From the NCBI GenBank assembly GCA_041919675.1, contig JAYRTJ010000047.1, positions 1 through 25,010 on the forward strand: a stretch of 25,010 bases of DNA, given 5' to 3'. The notes beneath the pieces are model-generated. The model saw nothing but the letters and a program-made list of their open reading frames with translations. It was not told where the DNA came from and made no database searches. Made by a program: the position numbers and the translations under genes. Positions 16,564 to 23,437 of this stretch are shown here, piece by piece. The stretch is from SHVO01 sp041919675 (GTDB lineage: Bacteria > Pseudomonadota > Alphaproteobacteria > Rhodospirillales > Rhodospirillaceae). Positions within the stretch are counted from its first letter, which is position 1. Every line of letters starts with the position of its first letter.

Positions 16564-16654
16564 TTTTTTGGCGAAGTGACAACAGAATTGAACACCTAAA
16601 GCCGCGCAGGCGCGGCTTTCCAAATCCAGGTGTTACATTTGCCACGCCAAAAAA
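16564..16654. repeat. 91-bp imperfect palindrome
   Basis: Three nested inverted repeats share nearly the same centre: TTTTTTGGCG/CGCCAAAAAA (16564-16573, 16645-16654), AACACCT/AGGTGTT (16591-16597, 16628-16634), and AAAGCCGCG/CGCGGCTTT (16598-16606, 16611-16619). The tract between the outer and middle arms is also partly matching. It lies between the receptor 3 terminator and the receptor 2 gene. It could be a leader structure, a small non-autonomous mobile element, or a dispersed repeat. Confidence 0.55.
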
Positions 16655-16679
16655 ATGAAGCCGGCTTGCGCCGGCTTCA
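16649..16679 (-). terminator. Rho-independent terminator of TonB receptor 3
   Basis: TGAAGCCGGC (16656-16665) and GCCGGCTTCA (16670-16679) form a perfect 10-bp stem with a 4-nt loop. On the minus strand it is followed by seven T residues (16649-16655). It begins about 20 nt after the receptor 3 stop codon. Confidence 0.9.
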
Positions 16680-16700
16680 CCCGCCTACTTTTTAGAACGC

Positions 16701-19649
16701 TTAGAACTGGAAGCGCATACCCAAACGATACTGACGGCCGACGCGGTCATAGTCGGCGTTCGCCTGGCCCGACCAGTGCGTCGACGAGCGGCTGCCGCCG
16801 ATGATCGGCGGTTGCGCGTTCGTCAGGTTTTCGATGGTCGCGAACAGTTCGATGTTCTGATCCTCGAGCGGCTTATAGGTGCCCGCCAGATCGAAGGTCG
16901 TCATACCGGCGATATGATTGTCTTCGATGGTCGGCGCAAGCGAGGTCGAAACCGGACAGCCGCTGCGGCATTCGATGAAGCCGTTACCGTAGACGCCCGC
17001 CGACGTATGGCGAACGGTGAGGCGCATCGTGATCGGATCGCCGTTGTAGGCAACCGACACGTTGCCGCGGAACTTCGGCGCATTGAGGTTGCCGCTGAAG
17101 GGCGGAATACCGGCCCATCCCCCGACAACGCCGACACCGTCATAAACGCGGCCATCGGTGTTTTCCGTATCCAGGGTCAGCACACGGCTTCCCATGGCGC
17201 GGATCGCGATTTCACCGCCCCACGATTCAACGAGGTCGGCCAACTGGAAGCGGTAGCTGGCTTCGAAGTCGATCCCCGCCGCCTTTTGACCGATCAGATT
17301 TTCGGGCTGCGTGACCACCATGAAGATCTGACCCAGAGTCGAGGAGATCGGATCGCCGGCAACGACAGGGTTACGAAGGACGGCTTGGCAAAGCACCGTG
17401 TTGCCCTGGAAGCAGAGGTCGATCACGGTCTGGGCGCTTGGCGACTGCACCGTGCCCTTCACGTCGATGCTGTAATAGTCGACCGACGCCTGGAAGCCCG
17501 GCAGGAACGTCGGCGCCATCACCACGCCGATCCCCGTCGTGTCCGCCTTTTCCGGCAGCAGGTTCGGGTTGCCGCGCGTGAGGGTAAAGTTGTTCGGGCG
17601 CGATTCAGGTTGACCGTTCACAAGACGGAACGGATCGGTCACGACACCGCCCGAACCGGTCTGGCCGGCCGTGAACAGTTCGCCCAAGCTCGGCGCACGG
17701 ATGTCGCGCGAACGCGTGACGCGGAAACGCAAATCGTCGATCGGACGCCAGGTCAGACCGCCCTTCCACGTCGTCACGTAGCCGGAGGTCGAGTAGCTGG
17801 TCGCACGTACGGCGGCGTTCAAGTCGAGTTCCTGAGCCCACGACTCATTGCGCGCCAGCGGAACGACGGTTTCGACGAAGCCTTCCGTGACGTTCAGCTT
17901 GCCGGTGCTGGCCTTGTAGTTACCGGCGAAGTACTCGGTCGCTTCGTCGCGGCTGGTGGCGATGCCCTTCACGCTTTCGGTGCGGTGTTCGACACCGAAC
18001 GCCAGCGAGACCGGACCCGCCCACATTTCGAACGGCTCGCCGTTGACGCTGAAGGCCGCCACGCTCTGGCGCAGCGATTCATAACGGTAGGAAACGCCCA
18101 TCACATAGTTGAGCGCCTTCGCGTCGTTCACGCCGATGCCGAACAGATTGTACGGCACGCACGCCGGATCGTCGTCGGCGGCGCTGGCGTTCGCGTTCAC
18201 GCGGCAGACCGGCGCGCCGTTGACCATGACGGAATCGATCGCCTTCAGGTAACCCGGCGTCCACGCGTTGTTATAGGTACGCGGCGACAGGCCGGTCTGG
18301 CTGTGCTGGATGTAGGCATCCCACGTCCAGTCGGTTTCCATGGCCGTGAAGCTACCGTCGAAACCGCCGGAGACGCGGCGCACGGTACGGCGATAGTCGC
18401 CGATGAAGCGGCCCATGTCGGCGTGCGTCGAGCCCATCACGAATGTGGTCTGACCCGCCGCGACCAGCGCGGCGCGCAAGGACGCCGGCAGGTAGGCGTT
18501 GTCGACGCTCATCGTGTTGTTGCCGAGACGGCGGTTCGGGTTCGCGACGTTCACGGTGTGCGAGTTCGACCACTGGGCGTCGACGTAGGCCGTGACGTTG
18601 TCGGTCAGGTCGTAGTTGACGCGGGTATAGCCGACGTAACGATTGATCATGCCGGCGATGTCGATGCCGTTTTCAATGCGCGAGTAACGCCAATCGCCGC
18701 CTTCCTGAAGGTTATTGCCGACGTTGACGCCGAAGTTGTAGCCGCCGGTCACGACGCCGCCGGGACCGAAGTACGTGCCCTTGAGAATGCCGGAGGTGAT
18801 GATGCCGCCCGGCGTACCGGCCGACAAACCCACATCGCGCCGCACGACGTTCTGCGGATTGCTGGTGCTCTGGCCCGCGCCCGTTCCATAGAGCGGATTG
18901 ATGATGATCGCGGCAGGCAACTCAGCCCACGGCCGGCCCTTCGTCCCTTTGATGCCATCGTTGTGCGTATGTTCGCCCGACAGCAGGAAGTGACCGCGGC
19001 CGTTCGCGAAGGGAGTCCCATAGGTCAACTGACCGCTGTAGTTTTTGTCGTCGCGATACTTGGTCATACCGGCCTGGACTTCACCTTTGATGCCGGTAAA
19101 GTCACGGTCGAGGATGAAGTTGACGACGCCCGAGAGCGCGTCCGAACCGTAAGCCGCCGACGCGCCGCCCGTCACGACGTCCACGCGCTCGATCAGCGCA
19201 TTCGGGAACGAGTTGATGTCCGGCGCCGAACCGCCCGAGGTGAGCGCCGAGTTGATGTAGCGGTGACCGTCGAGCAAGATCAGCGTACGGTTCGTGCCCA
19301 TGCCGCGCAAGTTGAGCTGGCTGACGCCGGTGGCGCCCGAGGACAGGTTGCCGTTCGAGGTACGCGGGTTCACCGAGCCGGAGAAGCCGGGCAGCACGTT
19401 GACCGCGTCGGCGATGTTCACGGCGTTGAGAGAGTTCAATTCCTCGGCGCCGAGCACCGAGACCGGCGTGGGCGCTTCATAACCGTCGCGGACGACACGC
19501 GAACCGGTGACCACAATCTCATCAAGTGAAGCGGCCGGAGCGTCTTGCGCTTGCGCGCCGGAGATCGAAACACCGACCAATGCCGCGGCGCTGACAGTCG
19601 AATAGGCGAGCGCCTTGAGGCGACGACGAGACACACTGAAACGAGACAT
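16701..19649 (-). CDS. TonB-dependent outer-membrane receptor 3
   Basis: A 982-aa protein with an Arg-rich signal peptide start (MSRFSVSRRRLKAL) ending near GAQAQ. It has the same DEIVVTGSR box, plug and barrel organisation as receptors 1 and 2, ending GMRFQF. Compared with receptor 2 it carries small insertions in barrel loops, for example around DPFRLVNGQPESRPNNF and RNPVVAGDPISSTLGQIF, which could alter ligand contacts at the cell surface. The ATG at 19649 is chosen because it starts the signal peptide and follows AAGGGGGG; an in-frame ATG at 19775 would add an unlikely 42-residue leader. It is the first of the three receptors in transcription order. The substrate is unknown. Confidence 0.93.
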   Translation of the reverse strand: MSRFSVSRRRLKALAYSTVSAAALVGVSISGAQAQDAPAASLDEIVVTGSRVVRDGYEAPTPVSVLGAEELNSLNAVNIADAVNVLPGFSGSVNPRTSNGNLSSGATGVSQLNLRGMGTNRTLILLDGHRYINSALTSGGSAPDINSFPNALIERVDVVTGGASAAYGSDALSGVVNFILDRDFTGIKGEVQAGMTKYRDDKNYSGQLTYGTPFANGRGHFLLSGEHTHNDGIKGTKGRPWAELPAAIIINPLYGTGAGQSTSNPQNVVRRDVGLSAGTPGGIITSGILKGTYFGPGGVVTGGYNFGVNVGNNLQEGGDWRYSRIENGIDIAGMINRYVGYTRVNYDLTDNVTAYVDAQWSNSHTVNVANPNRRLGNNTMSVDNAYLPASLRAALVAAGQTTFVMGSTHADMGRFIGDYRRTVRRVSGGFDGSFTAMETDWTWDAYIQHSQTGLSPRTYNNAWTPGYLKAIDSVMVNGAPVCRVNANASAADDDPACVPYNLFGIGVNDAKALNYVMGVSYRYESLRQSVAAFSVNGEPFEMWAGPVSLAFGVEHRTESVKGIATSRDEATEYFAGNYKASTGKLNVTEGFVETVVPLARNESWAQELDLNAAVRATSYSTSGYVTTWKGGLTWRPIDDLRFRVTRSRDIRAPSLGELFTAGQTGSGGVVTDPFRLVNGQPESRPNNFTLTRGNPNLLPEKADTTGIGVVMAPTFLPGFQASVDYYSIDVKGTVQSPSAQTVIDLCFQGNTVLCQAVLRNPVVAGDPISSTLGQIFMVVTQPENLIGQKAAGIDFEASYRFQLADLVESWGGEIAIRAMGSRVLTLDTENTDGRVYDGVGVVGGWAGIPPFSGNLNAPKFRGNVSVAYNGDPITMRLTVRHTSAGVYGNGFIECRSGCPVSTSLAPTIEDNHIAGMTTFDLAGTYKPLEDQNIELFATIENLTNAQPPIIGGSRSSTHWSGQANADYDRVGRQYRLGMRFQF

Positions 19650-19672
19650 ACTGATTTTCCCCCCTTGAGAAA

Positions 19673-19689
19673 GCCGGCCCGCGGCCGGC
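19673..19689 (-). other. GC hairpin near the receptor 3 ribosome site
   Basis: GCCGGCC (19673-19679) and GGCCGGC (19683-19689) form a 7-bp stem with a 3-nt loop, ending about 24 nt before the receptor 3 ATG. A second hairpin, ACGCGGG/CCCGCGT (19723-19729, 19738-19744), lies further up the leader. These could affect translation of the receptor. Confidence 0.4.
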
Positions 19690-19860
19690 GCTAAAGATTG
19701 AACAGTTCTAAGAAACCTCCAAACGCGGGCACCGATACCCGCGTGATCGCTCGTGCAGGACAATTCACATGCCATGCTCTATAGCCATTCTAATATAATC
19801 GAAGCCGTTGAGAATGTGCGATTGTCGGCAAAAATCCGCCTAGGTGCAGCGCGGTAAGAT

Positions 19861-20664
19861 CTAAACCGTCGGCGCCACGTAGGCCATCATCTGCCGGATC
19901 GAGGCCTCAAACTGGGGCGGCGGCGGTGGCGTTTCCTGAAGGCCTGCAAACAAGTCCTTCCCCGCCAGCCATTGCGCCTCGGCGTCCGGTGCGCTCAGGG
20001 CCACCGCAACAGCGCTGTTCATCTCATAGACCCCGTCCCTCAGACCCGCGAGCCGCAGCGCCGCAAGCAGCAACATGCGGCAGGCATACAGCACCGAAAT
20101 GGAATCGTTCGGCATCGGGATGTTCGGTGTTTCACCGCGCGTGAAGGCCGCGATGCAGGCCTCGAGGCTGGTCGATACGAAGCCGCGGCAGCCTAAGGGG
20201 CGGGCCGCATATATAGAGCAGATCGCGTCGCTCAACAGCGGGCAGAAGATGTTCCGCCCAAGCCGCTCTTCCAATGTGAGGTTCCCTGCTTCGCGGGCGA
20301 TCGCCGCGACGGCGGCCGCGGTCTCGGGGCGCTTGCGCAATTGCGCGGCGACGTAGAACGCCTCCGGCGCGGTGACCACGACCATCTGCGAGCAACAGTG
20401 CGAGCAGCCTTTCCGGCAGGCGAGCATCTTTTCCATCTGCTTCGGCACGGTCCGGTCATGCAGCACGCCGATATGCGCGACCGCATCCGAGGACGGCGAC
20501 TTCGACGTCGGCGAGCGCAGCGCCTGCACCACGTGGCGCAGGTGCGCGGCCATGGAGCGCGGATCTCCCCCCATGTGCAGCGGCTGCGACAAATAGGGCT
20601 TATCGTGCCGCTGAAGATCGCGCCGCTCGGTCCGGGAAAGCCGTGTGTTCATCGCTGTATTCAT
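19861..20664 (-). CDS. YkgJ-like CxxCxxCC cluster protein
   Basis: A 267-aa protein with no signal peptide. CRKGCSHCC (about residues 83-91), then CPLLSDAICSIYAARPLGCR about 50 residues later, matches the CxxCxxCC/YkgJ family (PF03692), thought to bind zinc or an iron-sulfur cluster; its biochemical role is not well defined. The N-terminal region is basic and polar, and the C-terminus carries a proline run. The first ATG at 20664 has a TAAGG ribosome site about 8 nt upstream; an ATG at 20652 is an alternative. It is transcribed away from the metallo-beta-lactamase-fold gene; the two starts are 91 nt apart and may share a promoter region. Confidence 0.82.
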   Translation of the reverse strand: MNTAMNTRLSRTERRDLQRHDKPYLSQPLHMGGDPRSMAAHLRHVVQALRSPTSKSPSSDAVAHIGVLHDRTVPKQMEKMLACRKGCSHCCSQMVVVTAPEAFYVAAQLRKRPETAAAVAAIAREAGNLTLEERLGRNIFCPLLSDAICSIYAARPLGCRGFVSTSLEACIAAFTRGETPNIPMPNDSISVLYACRMLLLAALRLAGLRDGVYEMNSAVAVALSAPDAEAQWLAGKDLFAGLQETPPPPPQFEASIRQMMAYVAPTV

Positions 20665-20755
20665 GGGCGGACCTTACCATCCTCATCCCTTAGAAACGCT
20701 ATTGAATTTCGTGGGGAATGCGAACACGCTGGCGCTTCACATGGGGGGATCCGAC

Positions 20756-21670
20756 ATGAAGCGTTTTGCGACCGCCGCCGTTCTGCCGTTCACCGCCGCC
20801 GTTCTGATGGCCGCCGCCGCGCCGCCGACAACGCCGCCGCCGGTCGACCCCGCGAAGATCACGATCGAGACCACCAAACTCGCGCCGGGCGTCGCCGTGC
20901 TGTTCGGAGCGGGCGGCAACATCGGCGTCTCTTATGGCGAAGACGGCACCTTCTTCGTCGACGACCAGTTCGCGCCTCTCACCCCGAAAATCCTCGAAGC
21001 GACCAAAGCGCTCGATCCGAAGCCCGTGCGTTTCGTGGTCAACACGCACTGGCACTTCGACCACAGCGGCGGCAACGAGAACCTCGGCAAGCAAGGCACC
21101 GTCATCGTCGCGCACGACAACGTCCGCCGCCGCATGGCCGTCGAGGGGTTCATCGAGGAACTGAATGCGAAGTTCCCCGCCTCGCCCCACGCCGCCCTGC
21201 CCTCGGTCACCTTTGCCGAAGGCGTGACGTTCCACGTCAACGGCGACACGCTGAAGGTCGTCCATGTTCCTCCGGCTCACACCGACGGCGACGCCATCGT
21301 GAAATGGGAAAAGGCCAACGTCCTGCACATGGGCGACGTCTATAACGCCTCCGGCGTTCCGTTCGTCGATCGCACCTCGGGCGGCACGGTCGCCGGCATG
21401 GTCGCCGCCATGGGCGTCGCGCTCGGCCTCGCCGACGACAACACCAGGGTCGTCCCCGGCCACGGCAAGATCAGCACGAAGGCGGATATGAAGATGTACC
21501 GCGACGCCGTGGACGCCGTGCAAAAGCGCGTCGCGAGCGAACAAAAGGCCGGCAAGACGCTCGATCAAGTCCTGGCGCTGAAGCTCATGTGGAAAACGCC
21601 GATGGGCACGGAAATGCCGGCGGACCGCCTGGTGCGCTCGGCCTATAACGATCTGGTCGCCAAAAAATAA
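20756..21670 (+). CDS. Secreted metallo-beta-lactamase-fold hydrolase
   Basis: A 304-aa protein with a signal peptide (MKRFATAAVLPFTAAVLMAA). H98-x-H100-x-D102-H103 in THWHFDHSGG, H175 in HTDGD, D194 in MGD and H236 in PGHG make a full dinuclear metal site. Family members include hydrolases of many substrates; the pattern resembles the periplasmic 'MBL-fold metallo-hydrolase' group (QPE-like) and does not by itself show beta-lactam resistance. The chosen ATG has a GGGGGGAT ribosome site; an upstream in-frame ATG at 20645 would start inside the divergent gene and lose the N-terminal signal peptide. It is probably a single-gene unit, followed by a dispersed palindrome. Confidence 0.87.
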   Translation: MKRFATAAVLPFTAAVLMAAAAPPTTPPPVDPAKITIETTKLAPGVAVLFGAGGNIGVSYGEDGTFFVDDQFAPLTPKILEATKALDPKPVRFVVNTHWHFDHSGGNENLGKQGTVIVAHDNVRRRMAVEGFIEELNAKFPASPHAALPSVTFAEGVTFHVNGDTLKVVHVPPAHTDGDAIVKWEKANVLHMGDVYNASGVPFVDRTSGGTVAGMVAAMGVALGLADDNTRVVPGHGKISTKADMKMYRDAVDAVQKRVASEQKAGKTLDQVLALKLMWKTPMGTEMPADRLVRSAYNDLVAKK

Positions 21671-21674
21671 TACC

Positions 21675-21700
21675 GTCATCCCGGCCTTCGCCGGGATGAC
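21675..21700. repeat. Dispersed REP-like palindrome (GTCATCCCGG type)
   Basis: GTCATCCCGG (21675-21684) and CCGGGATGAC (21691-21700) form a perfect 10-bp stem with a CCTTCG loop. This sequence type is a familiar dispersed intergenic palindrome in alphaproteobacterial genomes. It sits just after the hydrolase stop codon between convergent genes and may act as a weak terminator, although no T tract follows. Confidence 0.6.
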
Positions 21701-21711
21701 AAGCGGTGTTG

Positions 21712-21936
21712 TCAGCTCGTTGCCGCGGTGTGGCGCATCGTCGCGCAGTGATGGCAGCAGTAATAATTGCCGTTCGCCTCCACACCGTGGCCGATGATCC
21801 AGCAGCCGCAATGTTTGCAGCACGGCGCGATTGACGCGATCGCGCATTCAAAGCTGTCGAAAACGTGTGTTTCGCCGGCCATGATCACTTCGAACGTGTT
21901 CGCGTAATCGTTGCCGCACTTCTCGCAAAGCGCCAT
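21712..21936 (-). CDS. Small Cys/His-rich putative zinc-binding protein
   Basis: A 74-aa protein. Cysteines come in pairs: CEKC near the N-terminus, CCKHCGC in the centre and CCHHC near the C-terminus, joined by FDSFECA and GHGVEANGNYYC. The CxxC pairs and the final YYCCHHCA resemble prokaryotic metallothionein or zinc-ribbon proteins. The ribosome site GGAG lies 7 nt before the ATG at 21936. It lies about 60 nt downstream of the Coq10/RatA-like gene on the same strand and may be the last gene of that operon. Function unknown; metal storage or binding is an inference from residue content only. Confidence 0.72.
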   Translation of the reverse strand: MALCEKCGNDYANTFEVIMAGETHVFDSFECAIASIAPCCKHCGCWIIGHGVEANGNYYCCHHCATMRHTAATS

Positions 21937-21995
21937 CGCCCATCTCCGTTGCTTGTCAGAAGCGAACGCGGGCGGCTTGCGCGTGTTCCAGCGGT

Positions 21996-22436
21996 TCAGG
22001 AAATCGGCGTGTAAAGTCTCGCGGCGCGGGCTTCGAACGCCGAGACCATCCGGTGCACGGCTTCTTCGAACAAAACGCCGATCAGGGTCTGTAAAAGCCG
22101 CGAACGGAACTCGAACGACAGGAAGAAGTCCACTTCAGTTCCCTTGGGCGATGGAGCGAACTTCCATTCGTTGGTCAGATGCTCGAACGGCCCGTTCAGA
22201 TACGTGACCATGATCGCATTCGGACGCTCGAGAGTCACACGGCTGGTGAACTGCTCGCGCACCATTTTGAAACCGACTTGCAGGTCGGCGGTGAACGAGG
22301 CCGGGCTTTCCTGCTTGCGGATACGGCAGGCGACGCACCACGGCAGAAACTCCGGATACTTCTCGACATCCGCCACCAGGGTGAACATCTGCTCGGGCGT
22401 ATAAGGCAGAACCCGTTTTTCGCGGTGGACCGGCAT
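21996..22436 (-). CDS. Coq10/RatA-like START-domain protein
   Basis: A 146-aa protein of the SRPBCC/START superfamily. The opening TPEQMFTLVADVEKYPEFLPW and the closing FEEAVHRMVSAFEARAARLY are typical of the bacterial Coq10/RatA family, whose eukaryotic members bind ubiquinone and support respiration; E. coli RatA was reported to inhibit 70S ribosome assembly. No ratB partner is present. The gene starts 7 nt after lipA and lacks a clear ribosome site, so it may be translationally coupled. This lipA-coq10 neighbourhood is common in Alphaproteobacteria. A respiratory-lipid role is more likely here than a toxin role, but this is inference. Confidence 0.88.
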   Translation of the reverse strand: MPVHREKRVLPYTPEQMFTLVADVEKYPEFLPWCVACRIRKQESPASFTADLQVGFKMVREQFTSRVTLERPNAIMVTYLNGPFEHLTNEWKFAPSPKGTEVDFFLSFEFRSRLLQTLIGVLFEEAVHRMVSAFEARAARLYTPIS

Positions 22437-22443
22437 CGCGGAT

Positions 22444-23364
22444 TTAGGAACGCGTGAGGCTCTTTTCGCGCGCCTTACGCAGGCGCGCGAAATCCGCGTC
22501 CGCGTGATAGGACGAACGCGTCAGCGGTGTCGCCGACACCATCAGGAAACCCTTGGCGCGCGCGATACGCTCATACTCGGCGAACTCCGCCGGTTCGACG
22601 AAACGCTCGACCGCGGCGTGGCGCGTGGTCGGCTGCAGGTACTGGCCGATGGTGAGGAAGTCGACATTGGCGGCGCGCATGTCGTCCATGACCTGCAGCA
22701 CCTCTTCCTTCGTCTCGCCGAGACCGACCATGATGCCGGACTTGGTGAACATCGCCGGCACGATTTCCTTCACGCGCTCGAGCAGGCGCAGGCTGGTGTA
22801 GTAACGCGCGCTCGGGCGAATCTTGCGGTACAGGCGCGGCACGGTTTCCAGATTGTGGTTGAAAACGTCCGGACGCGAGTCCGCGACCAGATCGACGCAG
22901 CCCAGCTTCTTACGGAAGTCCGGCGTCAGGATCTCAATCGTGGTGTCCGGGTTCGCCGCGCGCACGGCCTTCACCACCGCGACCCAATGATTGGCGCCGC
23001 CGTCGTCGAGATCGTCGCGGTCCACCGAGGTGAGCACGACGTGCTTGAGGCCGAGGCTGCGCACGGCTTCCGCGACATGCGCCGGCTCTTCCGCGTCAAC
23101 CGCGCCGGGCTTGCCGGTCTTCACATTGCAGAAAGCGCAGGCGCGCGTGCAGATGTCCCCGAGGATCATCATGGTCGCGTGCTTTTGCGCCCAGCACTCA
23201 CCGATGTTCGGGCACGCGGCCTCTTCGCACACGGTGTGCAACTTGAGGCCGCGCATCAGTCCCTTGGTCTCGTGGTAGGCCGGCGAGACCGGCGCTTTCA
23301 CGCGGAGCCACGAGGGTTTCGGCTGGCGCGGCTTGTTTTCCGCGATGGGTTTCACGTTGGTCAT
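22444..23364 (-). CDS. lipA: Lipoyl synthase
   Basis: A 306-aa radical-SAM enzyme that inserts two sulfurs into protein-bound octanoyl groups to make lipoyl cofactors on E2 subunits. C46, C51 and C57 (CX4CX5C in CEEAACPNIGEC) bind the auxiliary cluster; C72, C76 and C79 (CTRACAFC) bind the radical-SAM cluster. FNHNLETVPRLY and the C-terminal SSYHAD segment with RSS (auxiliary-cluster ligand) are typical. Length is normal for the family. It lies downstream of the E2 and lipoamide dehydrogenase genes whose products use lipoate, separated from the latter by 73 nt. Confidence 0.97.
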   Translation of the reverse strand: MTNVKPIAENKPRQPKPSWLRVKAPVSPAYHETKGLMRGLKLHTVCEEAACPNIGECWAQKHATMMILGDICTRACAFCNVKTGKPGAVDAEEPAHVAEAVRSLGLKHVVLTSVDRDDLDDGGANHWVAVVKAVRAANPDTTIEILTPDFRKKLGCVDLVADSRPDVFNHNLETVPRLYRKIRPSARYYTSLRLLERVKEIVPAMFTKSGIMVGLGETKEEVLQVMDDMRAANVDFLTIGQYLQPTTRHAAVERFVEPAEFAEYERIARAKGFLMVSATPLTRSSYHADADFARLRKAREKSLTRS

Positions 23365-23398
23365 GGGCTCTATTTAGCGCAATTTTGTTAAATCTTCA

Positions 23399-23420
23399 CC
23401 TCTCCCCTGAAGGGGAGAGG
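23399..23420. repeat. Dispersed palindrome CCTCTCCCCT/AGGGGAGAGG
   Basis: The arms at 23399-23408 and 23411-23420 are perfect 10-bp reverse complements separated by GA. This is a common dispersed intergenic palindrome in Proteobacteria. It lies between lpdA and lipA; without a T tract it is probably not a strong terminator. Confidence 0.5.
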
Positions 23421-23437
23421 AATAAGAGCCGACTCCC

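Noticed and set aside
13037..16637. The 9-mer GGTGTTACA shared upstream of receptors 1 (13037-13045) and 2 (16629-16637).
   Set aside because: Comparing spacers of this size, a shared 9-mer is expected about once by chance, and receptor 3 lacks it.
20756..21670. A beta-lactam resistance gene.
   Set aside because: The metal-binding motif is shared by a very broad hydrolase superfamily; nothing specific to B1, B2 or B3 beta-lactamases can be asserted from sequence alone.
21996..22436. A RatA-type toxin-antitoxin system.
   Set aside because: No ratB-like partner is adjacent, and the lipA neighbourhood and sequence fit a Coq10-like housekeeping protein better.
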